Assembly (NCBI GenBank): GCA_037178625.1
Contig: CM074139.1
Coordinates: 1,178,001-1,242,000 of the forward strand
Length of the DNA: 64,000 bases
Direction of reading: 5' to 3'
Origin: Skeletonema tropicum
Taxonomy: Eukaryota > Bacillariophyta > Thalassiosirophyceae > Thalassiosirales > Thalassiosiraceae
Part shown: positions 22,788 to 32,292 of the stretch, one piece after another
Layout of the letters: every line of letters starts with the position of its first letter
Numbering within the stretch: position 1 is the stretch's first letter
The notes under the pieces: generated by a model
What the model was told of the DNA's origin: nothing
What the model saw: the letters and a program-made list of their open reading frames with translations, nothing else
Databases searched by the model: none
Translations under genes and position numbers: made by a program

Positions 22788-23479
22788 ATATCATGGGGTG
22801 TCGTCTTCCACAGCAGAAGCAGCTTCTGCCGCTGATGAGGGCCAGGTGGTGACGTGCATGGAATCAAATGACGGAGGTATACATCAAATTCATATTCTAG
22901 ATGAGGGACGTCCAGTTCAGCCAGGGCTTGAACAAGAGAAGACTAATGAAAATGCAACTTGGACCACACGGCAATGCACTCAAAAATGGCTTTCAACAAG
23001 TGAGAGTCAATATGGTACTTCTAGCAGAAATGATTTTGTTGAAGTTTCAGCTTGCCAAGATGGCCGAAAGTTGCTGTCACAACAGATACCCTATCACAGT
23101 ACAAACCGCGTGCGCTAATGTAATTTTGATCATAGTCCTCACTGTGGTAACGGTAACCACTGCATTTTCGATACCAGGAGTATTCATGCCTCGTGAAGAT
23201 GTTCTTCAAGGACGACGGAAGTAGAGACTTGTGCACTCTTTGGCACTGTGAAGGCGTCCTATATTTTGGTGACGATACTGCTTTCCATGTGTAGTGGCAT
23301 TAGTGTTAGTGTTACCGAATTCAGAGGAAGCAGGTTCTCATAATCCTAATGATAGTAGTAATGGTCAAGAACTGCCGATCGTGCGGCAATCCACGCCAGG
23401 GACTGCCGCTGCGGATGATGAAACAGTGACAACATCAGACCTTTACATGGAGGAGGATGTGCTGCACAGTATTACTTGA
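22788..23479 (+). pseudogene. Probable broken 3' part of the membrane protein
   Basis: Coding-like stretches lie in two other plus frames: an acidic segment with HILDEGRPVQPGLEQE (frame ending 23118), and a hydrophobic segment VILIIVLTVVTVTTAFSIPG followed by VFMPRED (frame ending 23224). The second hydrophobic piece looks like a genuine membrane helix. No clean splice sites were found to join them, so I treat them as a frame-broken remainder of the upstream gene. Confidence 0.4.
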
Positions 23480-23827
23480 TACTCAAAATTGTGAAAAAGG
23501 ATCCGGCAATCACTATTTGTTGAATCATGAATGAAAATGTGTACCGGCTCTGCTTGAGATATATTTCAAGGCAACAGGGAAATAAGGTATCGGCGAGAGA
23601 TACTTAATATTGGAAATAAATAGACACGTGTAGAAGAGAATTGGGCTTTATATTATGGTACAAATAAGTTTGCTTTCCAACCCACTCCTCCTCCAAACAC
23701 ACTGCTCAAGCACAGCACAACTACTACTCAAAATGTTCATGTGTGCGAGCGAGCGTGGTAGTTCCTCATGTACAACATGTTATTGTAATGTATTGCATCT
23801 ATCACACAACTATATCAAACAAGCAAT
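23480..23827. other. 3' flank of the left FCP gene
   Basis: No gene. The part from about 23650 is the left outer end of the inverted duplication that contains the FCP pair. Confidence 0.45.
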
Positions 23828-23987
23828 TTATTGTAGGTGTCCAATGATGGGAAGGTCGGGATCATATCCAAGGGGCTGGATCTCCTCGTGGACCATAAGT
23901 CCGAGGATTCCGAACATAGCAGCACGGCCGTTGTTCAACTCAATGGCACGCTTCTGAAGCTTGGTCTCTTCATCAAAGTCATCCCAG

Positions 23988-24034
<47 letters not shown>

Positions 24035-24224
24035 AGTTCCGGGAACATCACGCATGAAGGCAATCTCCAACCATCCAATGAAGGCGATGATCTGGCCTTG
24101 TCCCTCGAAGGGGATGGCATCAGGTCCGATCAAGGCGGCAACACCGTTGGGGAAGGAGTCGAAGGAGTTTCCGGCGTAGTCGATGTTTCCAGGAAGGTGG
24201 ATTCCGGCACGGGTGACGATCTGG

Positions 24225-24287
<63 letters not shown>

Positions 24288-24299
24288 ACGTTCCTGGGA

Positions 24300-24338
<39 letters not shown>

Positions 24339-24462
24339 GAGAGGAGGCTGGGCACCGAGCTCATCCTCGAAGGCGTTCAAGGAGGTGGTGGCAGCCTTGT
24401 TTTGGGCAGGGGCGAAAAGCGGCGGCAGAGCCGATAAGGGCAGCGATGATGGCAGACTTCAT
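23828..24462 (-). CDS. Fucoxanthin chlorophyll a/c-binding protein, copy 1 (two 1-nt insertions)
   Basis: Light-harvesting antenna protein of the diatom plastid thylakoid, binding chlorophyll a, chlorophyll c and fucoxanthin. The start MKSAIIAALIGSAAAF, with cleavage expected at AF|AP, is the usual bipartite plastid signal of diatoms. Helix 1 contains VEIKHGRIAQLAFLG and helix 3 contains RAIELNNGRAAMFGILG, the two pigment-ligating, salt-bridged helices. ATG at 24462 to TAA at 23828 is 635 nt, two more than the 633 expected for 210 codons plus stop. The extra bases sit in A-runs at 24415-24418 and 24285-24288 (four where the sister gene has three). These are probably homopolymer errors or very recent damage. 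Confidence 0.85.
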
Positions 24463-24742
24463 GGTTGATTGTTGTTGATATGATATTATGAGCTAACCTG
24501 AACGGGGTGGTGAGTGAGGCGAGGGGAGAGGAGGATTTCGCAAATCTCACTCTTCAACTTCAAAAGATCTTGAGGAGAAGAGCTAAATCTGAAAACAGCG
24601 AAGAGAGAAGATGCCCACGTTGACTTGAAGATCTTCAAAAAGGATTTGAGATTTACAGAAAATCAGCATCAAAACAGCTAGCATCTCTATCTCGATGCCG
24701 ATGCCATCGTTCACATAAAATCATATCAACAACATATCAACC
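24463..24742. promoter_or_regulatory. Bidirectional FCP promoter
   Basis: This 280-bp region lies between the start codons of the two divergently oriented FCP genes. Short sequences next to each ATG are mirrored (ATATCAACAAC/ATCAACCATG on the right and their complement on the left). Diatom FCP promoters are strong and light-responsive; that this one is so is inference from the gene family. Confidence 0.6.
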
Positions 24743-24865
24743 ATGAAGTCTGCCATCATCGCTGCCCTTATCGGCTCTGCCGCCGCTTTCGCCCCTGCCC
24801 AAAACAAGGCCGCCACCACCTCCTTGAACGCCTTCGAGGATGAGCTCGGTGCCCAGCCTCCTCTC

Positions 24866-24904
<39 letters not shown>

Positions 24905-24913
24905 TCCCAAGAA

Positions 24914-24978
<65 letters not shown>

Positions 24979-25168
24979 CCAGATCGTCACCCGTGCCGGA
25001 ATCCACCTTCCCGGAAACATTGACTACGCCGGAAACTCCTTCGACTCCTTCCCCAACGGTGTTGCCGCCTTGATCGGACCTGATGCCATCCCCTTCGAGG
25101 GACAAGGCCAGATCATCGCCTTCATTGGATGGTTGGAGATTGCCTTCATGCGTGATGTTCCCGGAACT

Positions 25169-25215
<47 letters not shown>

Positions 25216-25376
25216 CTGGGATGACTTTGATGAAGAGACCAAGCTTCAGAAGCGTGCCATTGAATTGAACAACGGCCGTGCCGCTATGTTCGGAATCCTC
25301 GGACTTATGGTCCACTGAGGAGATCCAGCCCCTTGGATATGATCCCGATCTTCCCATCATTGGACACCTTCAATGA
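24743..25376 (+). CDS. Fucoxanthin chlorophyll a/c-binding protein, copy 2 (one 1-nt insertion)
   Basis: Sister gene of the FCP on the opposite strand, nearly identical in protein sequence. It is continuous from ATG at 24743 through both pigment-binding helices up to GILGLMVH near 25316. There an extra T makes CAC TGA where copy 1 reads H-E-E-I. The remaining C-terminus (EIQPLGYDPDLPIIGHLQ) is intact in the next frame, ending at TGA 25374-25376. The span is 634 nt, one over the expected 633. Even if the insertion were real, only the short C-terminal tail after helix 3 would be lost. Confidence 0.87.
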
Positions 25377-25540
25377 ATTGCTTGTTTGATATAGTTGTGT
25401 GATAGATGCAATACATTACAATAAGATGTTGTACATGAGGAACTACCACGCTCGCTCGCACACATGAACATTAATGTGCTGTGCTTGAGCAGTGTGTTTG
25501 GAGGAGGAGTGGGATGGAAAGCTAACTTATATAATGAAGC

Positions 25541-26215
25541 CCAATTCTCTTCTACATGATGGATTTTATTTGTATTATCATTTTTATTTTCATAGGAAAT
25601 TGACTCATCCCTTGTGAACCCTTGACATCTTCTGTTGTGTGATCTTCCAAGCAAATCGTTTGATCTTTTTAAGCAGTTTAACCTTGCTGCCAACATGCCA
25701 TCCAAAGCAAACATGACCAACACTTTCATTGGTTTCCATTATAAAAGATGACAACATACACTTGTTGTATGTTAGATAGCTTGCACAAAAGCATGAGTAC
25801 AATGAAGACTAACTACTATTTCATTGTGAGTAAAAATAAATGACTAGTTAGCATGGTATTCAGGAACTATTTCTCGGGCAAGCTGGATCTGAACTTGCCC
25901 TATTTAGCTAATTAGGAGGAGTGCGGCCTATCTCTTAGTTCAGTACGATAGCACCTACTCCTAAGTACTTACTAAGTATTTTTTCATGATGTAGCAAGCT
26001 CTTCTTGATCAAGGGATCAAAGGCAGGAAGCAGGAAGAATCATTTTCTTCCGGCATTTAGCTTGCAGCGCGCTTCTCATGTGTTGTTTTGCATGTGACAG
26101 AGAGAAACGATCTTAGTAACGTCCTAAATATTGGCACAATTACTATGACAAACAGAACTCCATCTTTTTTACACCTGAAACTCAAAACTCACCACCAAAC
26201 TAACTTCTTGTGACC
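25541..26215. other. Intergenic, no supported gene
   Basis: This lies between the FCP pair and the Yip1 gene. I see no coding region with recognisable features. The right end contains the Yip1 promoter. Confidence 0.45.
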
Positions 26216-27475
26216 ATGCCGCCTCCGCCACCCCCACCACCGCCAAGACAATCCCTCGGAGGCTCCGGAGGGTACTACGGCTCCTCCAGTGCTGCTGCGT
26301 CTGGCGGTGACACATCGTCCTCCTCTGCTGCTAGACAGCGTCGTTTAAATAATTTCAGCCAACGTCGACCAGCCCCCAGCGCCACGAATCCGACGACCAA
26401 TGCTCAGCAATGGGGAGGCACCACCACCACCACGACAGCCACTACTGCACAATCAGACGATTGGTTCTCGGCTTCCCCTGCTCCGGCGGCACCGGCTCCT
26501 GCAAGTTCTGGATTTTATTCCATGAATACAGCTGCGGGCAATTCAAATAATAATATGTACGGTCAGTACAATACAGCATCGCCAGCTAGTGGAGGATACT
26601 CGTCAACTAGTGGAGGATATTATGGAAACACATCAAATAATGCCACCACAGCATCATCTTCAATGAGCGGTGGGGGGATGCAAATGATGAGTGGATCAGT
26701 AAACACCAATAATAACATGATGGGAAATCAATCTACATCCCCCACTTCTTACACTACCGATACTACCAACAACAATATGATGAGTGGAGCAATGGGCGGT
26801 GGTCCAATTGGCAGTACAGCACCCTCAACCTCCACCACTCCTGCACCACACATCTTCGATCCCAACGCCGCCAAACAACAACAAGAATCTCAGAATAACA
26901 ACAACACAATGACCTCCATAGATGACGAAGATTACGAAAATGAACCACCCCTACTCGAAGAACTAGGCGTGAACTTCCCACACATCTATTCCAAATCACG
27001 TGCCGTTCTCTTTCCAATTGGCAAACATGCCAAATCGTTAGAGGCGGGATTGATTGAAGATGATGCTGATTTGGCTGGACCATTGGCATTTGCATTGGGC
27101 TTAGGGGGAGAGTTATTGCTAGCTGGTAAAATGCACTTTGGATACGTCTATGGATTCGGACTATCGGGATGTCTCGCCATGACATTACTGTTAAATCTAC
27201 TCAATCCCAATGGTGCCGTGTCCATGTGGACAGTCGTGAGTATCTTGGGGTATGCACTACTTCCCGTGAATTTATTGGCGGGGATTAATGTATTGTATCG
27301 GGTGCACAAGATGAATGTGGTAGGTATGGCATTGTCTGTGTTGATTATATTGTGGTGTACTGCGGCGAGTACGAGGTTGTTTGAGAGGGGGTGTCAGATG
27401 AGGGATCAGAGGTTTTTGGTGGCGTATCCTGCTGCGTTGCTTTATTCGGCGTTTGTGATGATTACTATTTTTTGA
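26216..27475 (+). CDS. Yip1/YIPF5-family Golgi membrane protein
   Basis: Single exon, 419 aa, starting at ATGCCGCCTCCG. A run of nine prolines opens a long low-complexity N-terminus (Gly, Ser, Asn, Thr), cytosolic in this family. Then comes the hallmark ENEPPLLEELGVNFPHI, followed by the Yip1 membrane domain: DADLAGPLAFALGLGGELLL, a GYVYGFGLSG segment, and about five hydrophobic helices to the C-terminus. Yip1/YIPF5 proteins cycle between the ER and the Golgi, interact with Rab GTPases and act in COPII vesicle formation. The complete domain and the normal C-terminal end suggest a functional gene. The poly-Asn/Ser N-terminus is longer than in animals and yeast. Confidence 0.88.
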   Translation: MPPPPPPPPPRQSLGGSGGYYGSSSAAASGGDTSSSSAARQRRLNNFSQRRPAPSATNPTTNAQQWGGTTTTTTATTAQSDDWFSASPAPAAPAPASSGFYSMNTAAGNSNNNMYGQYNTASPASGGYSSTSGGYYGNTSNNATTASSSMSGGGMQMMSGSVNTNNNMMGNQSTSPTSYTTDTTNNNMMSGAMGGGPIGSTAPSTSTTPAPHIFDPNAAKQQQESQNNNNTMTSIDDEDYENEPPLLEELGVNFPHIYSKSRAVLFPIGKHAKSLEAGLIEDDADLAGPLAFALGLGGELLLAGKMHFGYVYGFGLSGCLAMTLLLNLLNPNGAVSMWTVVSILGYALLPVNLLAGINVLYRVHKMNVVGMALSVLIILWCTAASTRLFERGCQMRDQRFLVAYPAALLYSAFVMITIF

Positions 27476-28020
27476 AGTGGGGGTGGATAGGAAGGTTTTT
27501 GTGAGGTGGAGGATTGGTTTGGTTTGGTTTTAGATTTATTTTTAGGAAAAGGGTTGGGAAATACTACTACTAGGTGCTTTGGGTGAATAGTTGCCTTGTA
27601 TTGTGGAGTTGTTGGTATTCGACTGGTCACAATCATTTAGTAATTGAGGCGTTTAGTCAGGTTCAGTAGTTAGCATACTTTTTCCCACGTACCATATCGA
27701 AATTGTTGTGGGAATGAAGCGTTTGAGAATGTGTAATGCTACAGCCACATATCAACACTGGTTCTCCAATCTGGGTGTCTACTTTCAAGTAAATGACTAT
27801 GGAGGTCATACTTGAAAGGCAGCAATGACATTTGCCTTTATCCATTTCATGCCGAAGCTGTCACAAGAGATCAGCAAGTGAAACTTAAAAGTAATGAGTC
27901 GTTCATGCACATCCAATCAACTGCTGAGTGCGTGGAGTACTGCAAGAGGTTGAGACGAGACATTGCTTGACGCGGTGAGTCAGTCTCAAAGGCAGCTCAA
28001 AATAGAAAGCAAGATCAAAG
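27476..28020. other. Intergenic, no supported gene
   Basis: 3' flank of the Yip1 gene. I see no coding feature before the duplicated block that begins at about 28021. Confidence 0.45.
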
Positions 28021-28039
28021 ATCAGTGACACTAAGAATT

Positions 28040-28377
28040 TGTACGAGTATCTTTTCACTTTACCTATCATCATGAAAAACAGCGGGCAACAATTCTCTAA
28101 AGCTCCCCCTGAATGTGACAAATGCGTCAGATCTCTGCCAACAAATCACGTTACGTAAAGAGGGCCTCCCCGAAAGTAAAATTGCTCACTTTGACATAAA
28201 GAGACTTCTACCAAATGTACCAGTACATATTACATACTAATTCCAACGCATCGTAGAATCCTCTTCTATTTCATTTCTGATTTTTTGCCTCTTTTTGAGC
28301 TCACAATCTTGTAGCAATCAATAGCAACACTCCCATTCTTTCTAACATCTTCCACAACAACTATCTTCCCAGATACA
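28040..28377 (+). promoter_or_regulatory. Conserved upstream region of the Cys-rich gene family
   Basis: The roughly 340 bp before the ATG (from about GAATTTGTACGAGTATCTTT) is nearly identical in front of all four genes (28.0, 32.36, 45.55 and 58.27 kb). It includes TGACATAAAGAGACTTCT and CAATCAATAGCAACACTCCC close to the start. Such conservation suggests that promoter and gene duplicate together and are probably co-regulated. Confidence 0.55.
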
Positions 28378-29923
28378 ATGAAATTCTCTACTGTCTTCGT
28401 TCTCACCACCGCCGCCTCCGCCTCCACTGGCTCCGCTGCCGTCGTCAAGGTATGTTTGTGCCGTCGTCTTGTGCGTGGTGTGGAACGTTCCATCGGCAGC
28501 GATGTGTCGTTTTATGTGGATATGGTACAACGCCATCTTGTCCTCTAAGTAAACTCACCCCTCTTGTGCTCCTTTTTGTTTCAAACGTTTGCAGAACTAC
28601 GTCGGCAACCTTCGTGCTAACGCACCTCAGAAGGATACTGAAGTCTTCGATGACACCAGCATCCAAACTAGTCAAGATGCTTTCATAACATGTGCGGCTA
28701 GCTGCACGCCCGACAAGAAAGATGTTTACAAAGGAGAAAAAGAAGAAGATCTGGCTGAGGCCATGGCAGCGTGCATTGACGAATGCGTTGGCGTTGCTTC
28801 CAACGGCGACACAGCTGCAAGGGCCGCCATCGAGAGCGGTGAAGCACAATGCGCCACATCATGCACAACGACCGCAGCCAAGAAGTTCGAGGAAGTCAGT
28901 AAGGATTGTGAAAAGATGAAATCCACCCACTGTAAGAGGGGCAAGGATTGCGACTTAGTATGTGAAGATGATGATAGAGACTGTTTCAAGAAGAAGGAAG
29001 AATGTGAGGATGATTTTGATGATTGCGAGGAGTGTGAAGATGAACTGGAGAAAGCCGAAAAGAGTGTTAAGAAGGTTGGAAGTGAACTACAGAAGTGGTG
29101 AGTGAAATCTATTCTATTTTCTTGATGCTAGCTTACGAAACCATTACTTCGTGACTAATATCCTGCTCTTGTGTGTCATCTTTTCAGCTTTGTCAACGAT
29201 TGTGGGGTTGAGTTCAGCAGCTTCCGTGCTATCGCACTTCAGGAGGATACTGAAGTCTTCGATGACACCAGCATCCAAACTAATCAAGATGCTTTCATAA
29301 CATGTGCGGCTAGCTGCACGCCCGACAAGAAAGATGTTTACAAAGGAGAAAAAGAAGAAGATCTGGCTGAGTCCATGGCAGCGTGCATTGACGAATGCGT
29401 TGCCTTTGCTTCCAACGGCGACACAGCTGCAAGGGCCGCCATCGCGAGCGGTGAAGCACAATGTGCCACATCATGCACAACGACCGCAGCCAAGAAGTTC
29501 GAGGAAGTCAGTAAGGATTGTGAAAAGATGAAATCCACCCACTGTAAGAGGGGCAAGGATTGCGACTTAGTATGTGAAGATGATGATAGAGACTGTTTCA
29601 AGAAGAAGGAAGAATGCGAGGATGATTTTGATGATTGCGAGGAGTGTGAAGATGAACTGGAGAAATCCGAAAAGAGTGTTAAGAAGGTTGGAAGTGAACT
29701 ACAGAAGTGGTGAGTGAAATCTATTGTATTCTCTTGATGCTAGCTTACGAAACCATTACCTCGTGACTAATATCCTGCTCTTGTGTGTCATCTTTTCAGC
29801 TTTGTCAACGATTGTGGGGTTGAGTTCAGCAGCTTCCGTGCTATCGCACTTCAGGAGGATACTGAAGTCTTCGAGGACACCAGCCTCCAAACTAATTTTG
29901 CAGTCAAGGTTGCCCAGCAGTAA
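28378..29923 (+). CDS. Secreted Cys-rich acidic helical protein, type A copy 1
   Basis: Four exons, 28378-28449, 28595-29097, 29188-29709 and 29800-29923, give 1221 nt (406 aa). Exon 1 encodes a signal peptide (MKFSTVFVLTTAASASTGSA). Exons 2 and 3 each encode one about 170-residue unit with a fixed Cys pattern: ITCAASCTPDKKD, AACIDECV, AQCATSC, KDCEKMKSTHC, DCDLVCED, DCFKKKEEC, DDCEECEDELEK. Pairs spaced CxxxC or CxxC on charged helices suggest a disulfide-stapled helical bundle. Exon 3 has phase 2 at both ends, so it can be added or lost without shifting the frame, and here it is nearly identical to exon 2. Exon 4 is a short remnant of a third unit ending FAVKVAQQ. I do not recognise the family. 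Extracellular location is inferred from the signal peptide and the Cys content. Confidence 0.72.
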
Positions 29924-32292
29924 TTCTCCTTTTTTTTGTAGAGTGTCAATACTAACTGTTTTGGCAAACTGGTTTGATGCGCCCCTTGTATGAGCATCCC
30001 CATTCATGTGCCAAATGTTCTTTCTCCTTGACCTTCAACTTACGTTAAGAACTAACTTCGTATTGTGTCTTAAACTAGGAGAGAATTTTTTATTATCAAG
30101 TGCGTCGAGTATGTCACCCTCAGCTTATTTATTACAATACATACAGCTCTTTCTATCTTGCCTTGATTTCGGAGTGTCCAAACCTCTAAGTAGCTTTCTA
30201 TACAACTAGCTTGAGCTTCCACATAGATGATTCTACTGTTGTCTTTGACACTAAGAATCTCTACAGCTGCTTTCAGATTTGTAGATAAAAGGGATGTTCC
30301 ACTTGCTTCCTCCTCGTTGACTGTGCAATCTCAATCTGCATCCTTTCTCAACATCATCATTACTCTCACCAATCAATTTAATGTGATGGCTGGACGGATG
30401 TCTTATCCTTTCTTTACATATCTGAGCGAGGTAAATCTGCTCACACATCCCTTGTCCATCTTCGTCAAGATATTCTATTATTTCTTTTGTTCCTGAACAT
30501 TCATCCAGTCTGTAACTGTTGCCGCTCGCGACAAATTGCACGTGCGCTGTCACGTTATCGTCCCAATTACTATTGTATACGCAGTTCTTCAATACTTATT
30601 TGATGTGCGAAACCGTGCGTCCGGTCTCCGGTACTCTTTTTATTCACTTCGCGAGAGGGAGGGGATCTCTCCGATGCCGTTGAATCACAATCGAAGAGGA
30701 GCGTCTCGTGGGGATGACCGTGATAACTGTCTCCGTTTGCATTCCTGTTTCATTGTCCCCGTCAGCTTCCGATCTGGCCCATTACCAGGTAAGTGAATGC
30801 TGTAGCTGTACACTGTTCTATGTTTCAACGCTCATTGTTGTGTGCATGCGTTCCGTTCAATAATTCCCTGTTGATGCATGTATCTGCATTTCGCCCTTTG
30901 AGGTGCATTGATGGTACATCTGATGTAGCCTACATCCTCGATGTCGTCTAGTAATCTTAACTGATGCTTGTCTGTTTTGCTTTGTTGAATAACTGCGGAT
31001 ACCTCACCGCTGCCGTCGGTACATTACTTTCTGGACTTGTCGTGTCCGACATTTCTGTACACAAGAGTCTGTTTCTATCTCGACGCACTTGTCTCGACAT
31101 CATGGGATGTGGAACGCGTCTCACTCTCACATTTGATCGTTTGTATCTCAATTTATCCAGCGCATATCAAGCTCGGCACACATTTGTCCGGCTCACGCTC
31201 TGTGTTAACCTTGTAAGCGGTGTTTTACCGTTGCAAGTGAGACATATCTGTCATTGTCCCCGTATGCCGAGTCTGCTTCGATCTAGTTGACCTCTTCGGC
31301 AATTCATGACGCTACGCCTAACACAGTCATCGTTGTAACAGTTCAAGCTAGTCTACCTAGCGCAACACACTGACTCAAGTTTCCTGTGCCGCTCTAAGCT
31401 GATACCACAATTACTTGTGTCTCTTGTACCAAGTGGCCGTAAGAATGTTTAATCTCAAAAGTAAGTTCTGTACTTCAGCAAGTCGACACAAAGATTATCT
31501 GCTGCTGCCGTCACCTCTCGTACGTGACGACAACCTCCTTTGTTTCGTATAATCTGTTGGCAATTTGCTACCAGTGAGGCAGCCTCAGCTTGCGCTGCAA
31601 CAAAGAATTCCTGTTCGACATGTAGTCACTTCCAAAGTCGTGTGCTATCTCTCATGTTATGTGATTGCTATTTGCACGAACACAATTCCCACGAACCTGG
31701 TGTTTGCAACATTCCAGAAGTATTTTGCTTGTTCTGCGAAGTCGAAGTCACACGTTCATAACTCAAAATAGCTAGTCACTGGGCTCTCTTCCCGACATCC
31801 AGAGGACAGTCGGGAGATAGAATTGTAAACGGCACCAACAACGAAGAAGTTGTCAAGTTTGATGCTGACTAGTGTACCAAGAACATCAGCGTTGCTAAGT
31901 GTTTATCATATGCTTCAAGTACTGTCGCTTTTGCAAGATCAAGGTAGCTCTCATGCGTGCACATTCGTGGTAAAGTGTCAATTGGTCTACAGGGGATGAG
32001 TGTGATGTGATCACACATTTGCTCTATTGAAAGCTTCCCAGTTTTACAAGGACAGATTTAATCAATCCTTTCACTCGGTCAGTTCAACATGTGTGCGCCA
32101 TTACAGCGCAGCAATCTGATGCTCGGCTACGAGCTATATGAAGATGTGGGTTATTCCATTGCATACCTACGTCACTTGTCCCTCTTGCCTTATCTCAAGC
32201 AAGAAGCCCTGGAATATCTCACGACATATCACTATCCACTTCCACTTCCCTTGCTTCCTCCCTCCGTCGACGAGGGTGTTCGGTCATTTTCC
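29924..32292. other. Conserved non-coding 3' flank of block A copy 1
   Basis: No convincing gene, apart from a possible minus-strand ORF at 30251-30592. The whole stretch is retained in block A copy 2, which reflects recent duplication and does not require function. Confidence 0.45.
30251..30592 (-). CDS. Possible small ORF, conserved in the duplicate
   Basis: A 113-aa minus-strand frame containing YRLDECSGTKEIIEYLDEDG and CEQIYLAQICKERIRHPSS. The corresponding frame at 47768-48076 stays open, and an indel there is 6 nt (in frame) within the shared part. However, the N-terminal side is frameshifted between copies, and a third partial copy near 48541-48720 carries a 5-nt insertion. No signal peptide or known domain. 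It may be a chance frame. Confidence 0.25.
   Translation of the reverse strand: MKNCVYNSNWDDNVTAHVQFVASGNSYRLDECSGTKEIIEYLDEDGQGMCEQIYLAQICKERIRHPSSHHIKLIGESNDDVEKGCRLRLHSQRGGSKWNIPFIYKSESSCRDS

Larger units (their letters stand above)
23650..25540. repeat. Large inverted duplication containing two FCP genes
   Basis: About 23650-24480 and about 24740-25540 are inverted copies arranged head to head around an about 260-bp centre. Similarity covers the complete coding regions and about 170 bp of 3' flank (shared words include GAGCGAGCGTGGTAGTTCCT). The intervening promoter is not duplicated in full. Confidence 0.85.
28021..32292. repeat. Segmental duplication, block A copy 1
   Basis: This block recurs at about 45530-50492, with high similarity across a type-A Cys-rich gene, its promoter and over 2 kb of 3' flank. 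The second copy is longer because of an internal tandem duplication at about 47907-49190. Confidence 0.85.

Noticed and set aside
23837..24478. A 213-codon open frame on the plus strand through the left FCP gene
   Set aside because: It is the antisense of a highly codon-biased FCP gene; the equivalent shadow frame appears opposite the right copy.
28445..29461. Minus-strand ORFs over the Cys-rich genes (for example 28445-28849 and 29144-29461)
   Set aside because: They recur opposite every copy simply because the genes are duplicated; the plus-strand gene with signal peptide, splice sites and Cys pattern explains the region.
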